The position numbers were made by a program, and so were the translations under genes. Below, in pieces: positions 55,608 through 64,000 of a DNA stretch of 64,000 nt. Location: positions 100,001 through 164,000 of the forward strand of contig CASBPS010000168.1 in the NCBI GenBank assembly GCA_949126835.1. Direction: 5' to 3'. The stretch is from Anisus vortex. Taxonomy: Eukaryota > Mollusca > Gastropoda > Planorbidae. The stretch's first letter is position 1; every line of letters begins with the position of its first letter. A model generated the notes under the pieces. The model was given only the letters and a program-made list of their open reading frames with translations, was not told where the DNA came from and searched no databases.

Positions 55608-58600
55608 ATGGCTTCGTATCAGAAAAAGAGATCGCACAATGCACTTCACTTGAATATTCTTCCTCGTAAAATTCGATATGTTTCAATATTGATTGGATTA
55701 GTGCTACAGTTGTCGGCGGTAAGTTCTCAAAAGGACCAAGTCAAACATGAACACGTAAATAAGGACATTAAAGCCCTGGCGTCCCTGTTTCCTGGTTGCT
55801 ATAGCAACGTTCACCAGTATCACAAGCATGCACAACGAGGGCTGCCGGCGAACAAGAGGAGTCTGCTCATCAGATCCGAGTTCTTTCTAGTGAGGTCCCC
55901 TTTATTCAACGATTCTTTAACCATCTATTTTCAAGACTTCACCAAATTGTCTTCCGATCCGTTCAGATCCGGATTCTACGGTTTTAGCTTCGATTACAAG
56001 ACGAACGTGTTCCGTATGAGGACGTACAAATTGAAGCGGAACCTCATCCGGGTACAACCAAAGTCCGCCACCTACAGTATGGATGCAGAGATTGTGACTT
56101 CTGTGCTCACAGGGCAAAACATAAGCATCTCCGATCTACTCACCTACAAGGCCTGTGATATGTTCTGGAAGAGAATTGGAGAAAATACTTTTGTTGGCAT
56201 GACGGGTCGCCAGTGTCTGGGTTCCCTAGGCAAGAATCAAGTAAGTCACATTGAAAATATTAGAATATATTTTTCCTGATTCTCTCTATAGAATTGCTCA
56301 AGAAGAGGTAGAGTTAACTTATCTTATACATTACAGACGCTCCTTCTATAAAGAAGATTATTGCGTCCTACGCACATCCGTGGTTCGAGTCTAGTCCTGC
56401 ATTTCTATTAGTGTTTTAAATGATGTTAGGTTACTGGTTTTCCTGGTTTGTTCAGGCTATTCATTCCATGTCTGACTCTGAATGCCACTCGGGAAGAAAG
56501 TGTACTTATATGCATGTGTTCTCGCATAAGGTATAGGGAAAGTGTTTTTGTCCTTATGGAGAAATTGGTCTGAGTATGGATCTGAGATTGTACTTGCTCA
56601 ACTTTCTCTGTCAGTCATTTGAATTATATTAAAGACGAATTCTACATTAAAAATATATTGAAGCCCCCATAGTTAAGACTCTCAACAATTTCTAAAGCGA
56701 TTATACTTTTTAACAAAATGATTTTATGATTTGTCTCAAACTGTTGGAGGAACAGGCTCAAACAAATATATGTTATTTTACTTAAGAAACTGTTTAAAAA
56801 AATGCAATTTGCCATCTAATTCCTCAAAAACATTTTAAATGGATACATGGAAAAAAACAAGTTTAGGCCAAAAAGGTGCTAGGTATCTAATTTTGTAGCC
56901 ATGTTGTTATTAGTAAACAGCAATTGCAATTCGGAAAACGAGAATCTAAGATGTTCCAATACATGACGACTGTTCTTTGACTTATGCAGGTCAATAAAAC
57001 ATGTCTTATCTCGGAATTACAAATTTGATGTTTAGTCCAACACATTAAATCTTTGTTGTTCTTCCTTTTTTTGCTTTTTAGGGAAGACATTTTCTAAAAG
57101 GCTTTTGTTTATAAACTTTGATCTAGATATGCAGACTGTAAATAAAACTTTCTTTATTTCTTAGGTCCATATAGGAGTTTCTATGACACTGACAACGGAT
57201 AAACTACTTATGACCGAAGGCTGGTATAATGTCAAGGACGGAAGTAGCATTTCAGAGGTCAAAGTTCCGTACATCCTTCAAAAGTTGAAAACGGCAGACG
57301 ACCAACAGAACGATTCCTCTTCCGGGGAACAGGATCCTGGGGCTAAGTCCAAAGGCAGGCGAGCCATTCAGCCAAAGTTCCTAGGGAGGAAAAGGATGCC
57401 TCGTCCGGACAGAGCAATGGATGACGGGACCACCATCAGGGTGCTGAGAACATTCCAACAGGTTGCTGCGGCCTTGGTTGGAGGCTACGACGTGACTTAT
57501 CGCGTGGATCTGACCGCTTGTACCATGCCACAGCAGATCACACTGGACAGGATGTCGTTTGGCGGGAGAGTGAAGGATTTCGCTTTCGTCAGGCAGGATG
57601 GAGACACCAATGACAGGACAGACTACGTCTACTTTGTTTCAAAGAAAATTGTCGTAGCATCGCTCGGTAAGAATTAGGACACCATTATTCCCCCCTTCCA
57701 TATATAAACCCTCAACAATGGTTACCAAGGGCCGTAATTTTCGTTTTTCATTACCATCATACTCCTAGCTTTGTGGTTCATTTTGGAAAATTCCTCTGTC
57801 CACACCTGCCACCCTTCATGGTATCATTTCACTTTTCACGGTCTATCTGCACCCTAAACTTCGCTCCGTAACACTACGTCTGCAATGTCTGCCATGGACC
57901 TTCATCTGCACTGCTACTGTATTGTTTGTGATATTATTATTATTAAATACTAAGTAGCATAGACTTGAGCACACGTTGAATTAGGTTCAGATGAAAGTAT
58001 TTTATTATATAGACATAGTACACAAAACCTCATTGGACGAATAAGATCATTACACACAGTTCTCAATAGTCTTTTAAATATTCACGTATATGTTACTTCA
58101 ATAATCTCCATACATTTCTTCTCACTAGTACACTGATTGTATCTAGCTCTTTAAACAGACTTTAATTATACAATAGACTAATATTCTAAGTCTCACTGTG
58201 GACTTTAATTTCTTAATCACTTAGTCCAATATAACTATAGAAATACCACCTTCTATCTGAAGGATCCAACATGTACTGATTATTCACACTATCATTCTCT
58301 CCCTTGTCAACTCTTGACCACTCACTCAAATCATGCTTTTCTTAAATTCTTCTTTTGCACACTTCACTACTGTTTATATTTATTTAGGGAATAACTCAAT
58401 CAAATCAGCTCACTGTAAAAATCATGTTTCAGTGAATAAACTGAACTGTAACATGCACCTTTTGCCTTGAGATTATATTTTACAATATGGAAAATACCTC
58501 TTGTTAATTTGTTTACAAGATGTTAAATAAAATTGTTCATTAGGTCTATTTGTCAATGGCTTTAATTTAGGCGGAATCCGACTAAAATGACGCTACGACT

Positions 58601-61600
58601 ATTTATTTTTATTGAGATGTGTGTAACTGATTACAACGTTTTACAATATTCTTGAAATTGTATTTATCAGAATTGTTGAAACCATCATAACGATACATAA
58701 AATTCTGTAAAATTTAACTAAAAAAACAACAAAGAATTTTTTTTAAATTTCTAAATGCTCTCGAGGGCCGCATAATAATAGTTGCCCCCTGGCCCAGAGT
58801 AAAATATAGTGAAATCCGGGTTTATCCTTAAGTCCGTATGACATAATATTGTATACACTCTTATTAAAGCTTCTTCGAAACATTGTTTCTCATAATGTTT
58901 CGTAAGGTCCATAACTCTACATAATATTTAGTTTATTATAGCAATATTTCGTAAGGTCCATAACTCTACATAATATTTAGTTTATTATAGCAATATTTCG
59001 TAAGGTCCATAACTCTACATCATATTTAGGCCTAGTTTATTATAGCAATATTTCGTAAGGTCCATAACTCTACATAATATTTAGTTTATTATAGCAATAT
59101 TTCGTATGGTCTATAACTCTACATAATATTTAGTTTATTATAGCAATATTTCGTAAGGTCCATAACTCTACATAATATTTAGTTTATTATAGCAATATTT
59201 CGTAAGGTCCATAACTCTACATAATATTTAGTTTATTATAGCAATATTTCGTAAGGTCCATAACTCTACATAATATTTAGTTTATTATTGCAATATTTCG
59301 TAAGGTCCATAACTCTACATAATATTTAGTTTATTATAGCAATATTTCGTAAGGTCCATAACTCTACATAATATTTAGTTTATTATAGCAAGATTTCGTA
59401 AGGCCCATAACACTACATAATATTTAGTTTATTATAGCAATATTTCGTAAGGTCCATAACTCTACTTTAATATTTAGTTTATTGTAGCAAGATTTCGTAA
59501 GGCCCATAACTCTACATAATATTTAGTTTATTGTAGCAATATTTCGTAAGGTCCATAACTCTACATAATATTTAGTTTATTATAGCAATATTTCGTAAGG
59601 TCCATAACTCTACATAATATTTAGTTTATTATAGCAAGATTTTGTAAGGCCCATAACACTACATAATATTTAGTTTATTATAGCAATATTTCGTAAGGTC
59701 CATAACTCTACTTTAATATTTAGTTTATTGTAGCAAGATTTCGTAAGGCCCATAACTCTACATAATATTTAGTTTATTGTAGCAATATTTCGTAAGGTCC
59801 ATAACTCTACATAATATTTAGTTTATTATAGCAATATTTCGTAAGGTCCATAACTCTACATAATATTTAGTTTATTATAGCAATATTTCGTAAGGTCCAT
59901 AACTCTACATAATATTTAGTTTATTATAGCAATATTTCGTAAGGTCCATAACTCTACATAATATTTAGTTTATTATAGCAATATTTCGTAAGGTCCATAA
60001 CTCTACATAATATTTAGTTTATTATAGCAATATTTCGTAAGGTCCATAACTCTACATAATATTTAGTTTATTATAGCAATATTTCGTAAGGTCCATAACT
60101 CTACATAATATTTAGTTTATTATAGCAATATTTCGTAAGGTCCATAACTCTACATAATATTTAGTTTATTATAGCAATATTTCGTAAGGTCCATAACTCT
60201 ACATAATATTTAGTTTATTATAGCAAGATTTCGTAAGGCCCATAACTCTACATAATATTTAGTTTATTGTAGCAATATTTCGTAAGGTCCATAACTCTAC
60301 ATAATATTTAGTTTATTATAGCAATATTTCGTATCAGTAGGGGCATGGCGGTATTGTGGGTTTTAGTTGGTTTGCCTTCGAAAGGTTTAAAAAAAAAACA
60401 TCAGGATTTTATTTTCTGTGTTGTGTCGTATAGAGTCTAGCAAATGGTTGAAATATAATAACGGCCGCTGGGTACCATGCGTTGTATTTAGTGTGTGTTT
60501 GTGATTGTGTGTGTGGCCGTGTATACCGCTTAACTTCGATTCAATCGTCATATGGAACATAATGGTCTGCAGAACTATTTTTCTTGTATTAAATTATATT
60601 TATTTCATGTGTTTTACTAGACCCAACATCAATTGTCCAATCTGCTCTCGTCTAACAAGCTAATTCTGTTTGCACAGGTTCGCAGGTGTTGACTCGGGAG
60701 CTCACTTTCCTCAGAGGTGGTCGAGTTAATGTAAAAGTCGTAAAAAGCTATCTGGACCCCAACACAATAAACAAGGAATACGCCTTTGACTGTAGACTTT
60801 ACGACGAGAACAAAGGGTGAGTACTCTCAGAAAGGCTTTTATACTCACTTTTGTTTTCATCAAGGTGTTGGAGTCAGTGTGTGGTATAATAATTAGTGTT
60901 GTTGTTGTTGTTTTTATAGTTTTGTTTGTTGTTGCAGAATTGAGTAGTAGTAAAAAGAGTTGTAGTAAATTAGTTTTGTACTAAAAGAGTTATAGTTAAA
61001 GAGTTTAGTATTTAAAAGAGAAGTATATTGAAATAGTTGTAGAAAAAGACTTGTAGTAATAGACTTGTGTATTAAGAGTTGTGTATTAAAATATTTATAT
61101 CAAAAGAGTTTTGTACTAAAAGAGTTGTATCAAAAGAGTGGTGTATTAAAATAGTTGTAGTAAAGAGATGTGTAAAAGAAGAGTTGTGTAGTAAAATAAG
61201 TTCTATTAAAAGCAATAGAAAAATTGAAGATGATCACTTCTTTGATAGTAGGAAGGGGTAGAAAATCTCAATTGAGCCGAGACTTGCTATACGGTGACAA
61301 GGCAATTACACACCCACGCCAAGACTAAATTGTGGCAACCAGCTAAAAATACTGATTGCACGTTATATAATAGAAAACAAACTACATTCTGTGGAGGGAG
61401 GGTTCATATACAATTAAATATATATATATAACTTTTGGAAAAGAAGCAATTATTGTTCTTGCTTATTCCAATGTCCGGGTATTCGTTTCAAATATATAAT
61501 ATAAGGCATAGGTTCTCAACCTTTTTCGGCTCACCGCCCCCTTTATTTACAATAGTTTTTCCGCTCACCGCCCCCCCCCCCAACTTTCTTTTAGCACCCA

Positions 61601-62759
61601 CTCCCCCCCCCCTTTCCGCCCATCTGGACTATAGTTTCCAAAATTTTTTTTGCCGACTAAACTTTTGGTGTGATTAATTATCTTTAAAAAAAACTGAAAA
61701 GGAAACATTGTAAGAATTAATAGATCAAAAATTGCCTTAACAAAAGGTTTAAATAAATCAATATTATTGCGAATCGTTTGCCTGGTGTGTTGCTAGCAAA
61801 TTGTCTATTTTCGTTACAGTTTTGGTTGCAAAAGCTGTAGGTCTAATAATCAGTAATATTTTCTATATTACAAAACGTAACTTTTTTGGCATCACTATTG
61901 AATCAAATATGGAAACATTTTTTAGTTAAAGGGAGATAATTAGCCCGTTTTATTTTAACTAATATTTTATTTTTTTTTTCTTTTATAAAAAATAAATGGC
62001 TTACAATTTATAACTTTGAAATGATCAAACTGTTAAAAATATTTGAAAATTATTTAAATATAATATGACTAAATAATTTATATGTATACTTTCAAGCATT
62101 ACAATAACTACCCAGTTTGTATGATTACTACTTATCTATATCGCTTAACGATAATATACATACCCCACTTTGAGTGTAAAACACATTAAGGACATCTCGG
62201 TCAAACTGTCGGTAAAACTGAGATCAAAACATCATTAATATTAGCATATGTTAGGCGACAGTGATCGGTCAGCAGGGTTGACAGTCCGGTGAACCAACCA
62301 ACACAACCAATGGATTCAAATAGCTGAGGTGTTAAAATATATCAGGTACGTTTGAACCGCCCACTTGCCCTTCACCGCCCCCCCCAATCGCCCCCGGGAA
62401 TGTTAGCACCCCCTAAAGTTTCTCACCGTCCCCCGGGGGGCGATATCGCCCCCGTTGAGAACATATGATATAAGGTGACCTTTGTCTGCTCATTATTTTT
62501 ACATTGTTCTAAGACGCAACGTTTGAGCACAGCACGCAAACTAAAGAAGGGGACATAACAATATATATTTTGACTCTCTCCAGCTTTGGCGGAGTGAAAA
62601 TGTTCATTAACCAAGAAATCAAGCCCAGTAAAGTGCCGAGTTATCGGTCTTTTGTTCAGACATTGGACCAAGGACGACAACTGCGTATTGTTACAGACTT
62701 GTCCAGATGTCAAGGGTCGAGAAGAAAACCAGCGGTCATTTTCGGAAACACTGTATCAG
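55608..62759 (+). CDS. Gene B: secreted protein with CpeT-like and VirK-like domains (3' incomplete)
   Basis: Exons 55608-56240, 57165-57666, 60678-60816 and 62584-62759 join in frame (phases 0, 1, 2; exon 4 ends in phase 1 at a GT and continues outside). The start AAAATGG follows a TATA promoter. Residues 24-40 (YVSILIGLVLQLSAVSS) form a signal peptide. Residues about 55-240 resemble the CpcT/CpeT lyase fold: LASLFPGCYSN, FFLVRSPLFNDSLTIYFQ, PFRSGFYGF, then CDMFWKR, MTGRQCLG and MTEGWYNV. A basic linker leads to a VirK-like domain (TFQQVAAALVGGYDVTYRVD, FGGRVKDFAFV, LTFLRGGRVNVKVV) and the start of a second one (SFVQTLDQGRQLRIVTDLSR, C). Cysteines fit a secreted protein. In an animal, lyase activity is not implied; function is unknown. 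Confidence 0.78.
56241..57164 (+). other. Gene B intron 1, with LINE-A 3' end on the minus strand
   Basis: GTAAGT to TTCTTAG. Positions 56320-56570 are an inverted LINE-A 3' end: AGACGCTCCTTCTATAAAGA, TTGCGTCCTACGC, then the complement of the SFFPSGI region. The tail points toward 56320. The remainder is AT-rich. Confidence 0.8.
57667..60677 (+). other. Gene B intron 2, containing a 1.4-kb satellite
   Basis: A 3,011-bp intron from GTAAGA to TTGCACAG. It contains non-coding sequence to 58890, the 49-bp satellite array, and a short unique part. No other exon is evident; the phases of exons 2 and 3 join without one. Confidence 0.75.
58890..60335 (+). repeat. Satellite array, 49-bp unit
   Basis: About 29 tandem copies of ATTTCGTAAGGTCCATAACT followed by CTACATAATATTTAGTTTAT and TATAGCAAT (49 bp). 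Variants (GCAAGATTTCGTAAGGCCC, CTACTTTAATATT) recur in the same order around 59390-59520 and 59635-59765, pointing to duplication of a block of about 245 bp (five units). Other units are almost identical. Confidence 0.95.
60817..62583 (+). other. Gene B intron 3
   Basis: GTGAGT to CTCTCCAG, 1,767 bp. It contains a degenerate repeat of GAGTTGTGTATTAAAA-like units at about 60955-61215, a (TA)n run at 61420, and the complete hAT-1 copy at 61507-62467, which ends 116 bp before the exon 4 acceptor. Confidence 0.8.
61507..62467 (-). mobile_element. Complete non-autonomous hAT-1 inside gene B intron
   Basis: 961 bp, termini CATAGGTTCTCAAC (left) and GTTGAGAACATATG (right), with perfect 8-bp duplication ATATAAGG at 61499-61506 and 62468-62475. 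It is inverted relative to the copy at 16784 and shares the core AACTACCCAGTTTGTATGAT and the SINE-A-like TTGACAGTCCGGTGAACCAA piece (62278). No ORF. Confidence 0.9.
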
Positions 62760-63289
62760 GTAGTGACAAATTATATTTATTAAGTAGACTTCTTAAGACA
62801 ATACTGAGAAATATTTCTACGTTTCAATAAGCAGTGCTTTTTTTGTGACGGTACGCACCGGTACTGCGTTCCGGCACCTTATTCAATGTGGGGAAAAAAT
62901 TATTACTTTTCTTGTATTTTAACGTTTATTATTAATTTATTATATGATTAATTTGTTAAAATTGAATTATTTTAAAATTGCGCGCAATAAGAATTAAAAT
63001 ATAAAATTCGAAACTGCTTTAAAAGCTAGACAATCCATCACTGAGTACCGACACCTATTTTTTTTACAAAAAAAAGCACTGCCAATAAGTATATAAACCA
63101 TATACATTATTGTCCTATTATTTTTTTTTATAGTAATAGTGTGTTGTAAATTGATAAATAAACAATTATTTGACACTACATCAGTGTTGTGTTATCATGA
63201 GCTGAATGTACGATTTTTTACATAACTTTTTTTTTTTTTAATGTTTAACCTGCATTAAAACTAATGGCGCTCTTTCCTTAGAGATCAAG
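62760..63289. other. Gene B intron 4 (start), continues to the window end or further
   Basis: After donor GTAGTG at 62760 no acceptor-plus-exon that continues the VirK-like domain was found before 64000. The region is AT-rich with T-runs; GGTACGCACCGGTACTGCGT at 62850 resembles a transposon end but has no partner here. Confidence 0.5.
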
Positions 63290-63545
63290 TCTTATTTGAC
63301 TTAATTAGGCACTGGTGATCCGAAGGTTCTGGGTTCGAATCCTGGTGCAGGCTAGAAATTTTTCCGGGACTTGAGGGTGCCCCTGAGTCTATCCAGCTCT
63401 GATGGGTACCTGACACTAGTTGGGGTAAAGTAAAGGCGACTGGGCATTGTGATGGCCACACATCCCCTCGTAGGCCGCGGCTACATAAACTGGTAAACGC
63501 TGCTCCCCCAGATCAGTTTGGTCCGAATGGTACTTTACTCAATTT
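63290..63545 (+). mobile_element. SINE-B, best-preserved copy
   Basis: GGGTTCGAATCCTGGTGCAG carries a consensus B box (63332-63342). The body has AGCTCTGATGGGTACCTGAC, GGTAAAGTAAAGG, GATGGCCACACATCCCCTCG, AGATCAGTTTGGTCCGAATG and ends GGTACTTTACTC. The A box is weak. It is the reference for the other SINE-B pieces at 8545, 32502, 40630, 41095, 43090, 43425 and 54235. Confidence 0.8.
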
Positions 63546-64000
63546 TTGCTTATTTTTACTTTGTGTTAGGTAATAAGTACTAGTTCCTTTTTTTTTTTTT
63601 TATTATTCTTTTCTTTTTGCCTAAAAATATATAGCCTACAGACAAAATTTTGAAAATAATATATGTTTACTGAACATAGGTGTTGAAAAAATGTAACAAG
63701 ATGTAGTATAGAAAATCATTTCTGTAGAGAAAAGAAGTTATGTCCCTATGTGTCTGTGGAAGCATTAGTGGAAAAACATATAATAAATCCATCCAGTTTT
63801 CCTTTCTAAAGCGAAAAAAAAAACAGCTCAATACATCTTAAAACAATGATAAAGTAAATAAATTTTGAAATAGGTTTTAACTAGTTTAGATTTACTATTT
63901 CATTGATTGTCTTGCTATAAAATTATTGTCATAAAAAATACCGTATCATATTATAATTAATACTTAATTACATTAATTTACAATTTACCTAATAAATAGT
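63546..64000. other. Non-coding, window end
   Basis: AT-rich sequence with homopolymers; presumably intron of gene B. No exon is recognised. Confidence 0.45.

Noticed and set aside
56375..56395. B-box-like GGTTCGAGTC in gene B intron 1
   Set aside because: It is the complement of the LINE-A 3' UTR, without an A box; a chance resemblance.
61079..61261. 60-residue ORF in gene B intron 3
   Set aside because: It is a degenerate tandem repeat with a Lys/Ile-rich translation; it lies within an intron and lacks phase-compatible borders.

Overview
This is metazoan nuclear DNA: AT-rich, intron-containing, with no bacterial-style operons and a dense load of animal-type transposons. The transposon set (Gmr1-like Ty3 element, Tx1/L1-like and Jockey/CR1-like LINEs, hAT elements, Helitrons, tRNA-headed SINEs) and a secreted protein that looks CpeT/VirK-like suggest a mollusc, most likely a gastropod. 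The clade is inference; nothing in the window proves the species.

Two host genes are visible, both on the + strand. Gene A (exons within 38803-42814; the 5' end is missing) encodes a protein related to the USP2/USP8/USP21 ubiquitin proteases. Its catalytic Cys and His and the zinc-ribbon cysteines are all replaced, and it carries two duplicated hydrophobic-hairpin exons and a 64-residue tandem repeat at its N-terminal side. It is probably a membrane-anchored pseudo-deubiquitinase. Gene B (55608 to beyond 62759; the 3' end is missing) has a TATA box, a signal peptide, a CpcT/CpeT-like domain, and at least one and a half copies of a VirK-like domain. Its introns hold a LINE tail, a 1.4-kb satellite and a complete hAT element.

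The rest is a transposon graveyard. 0-3.6 kb: a decayed Ty3-type element with integrase ahead of reverse transcriptase, then a Helitron/PIF1 helicase relic. 5-12 kb: hAT fragments, a hAT MITE with a perfect 8-bp duplication, and two possibly related minisatellites. 12.7-13.3 kb: two LINE C-terminal relics. 14.8-16.5 kb: tandem Helitrons. 16.5-25 kb: a nest in which an old hAT-like copy carries a second hAT and a Tx1/L1-like LINE; that LINE carries a third hAT, which in turn carries a MITE. Target-site duplications mark most junctions. 26-36 kb: gene-poor, with LINE tails, inverted-repeat elements and SINEs. 36.9-38.6 kb and 45-47.3 kb: two copies of one LINE (called LINE-A here). The second is split by a Helitron, and the first preserves the empty site. 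47.9-52.3 kb: two minisatellites around a decayed hAT. 53-54.6 kb: LINE and SINE pieces.

Family names such as LINE-A, SINE-A, SINE-B, hAT-1, hAT-2 and MITE-M are labels used only for this window. All family assignments come from reading motifs, not from a database search.
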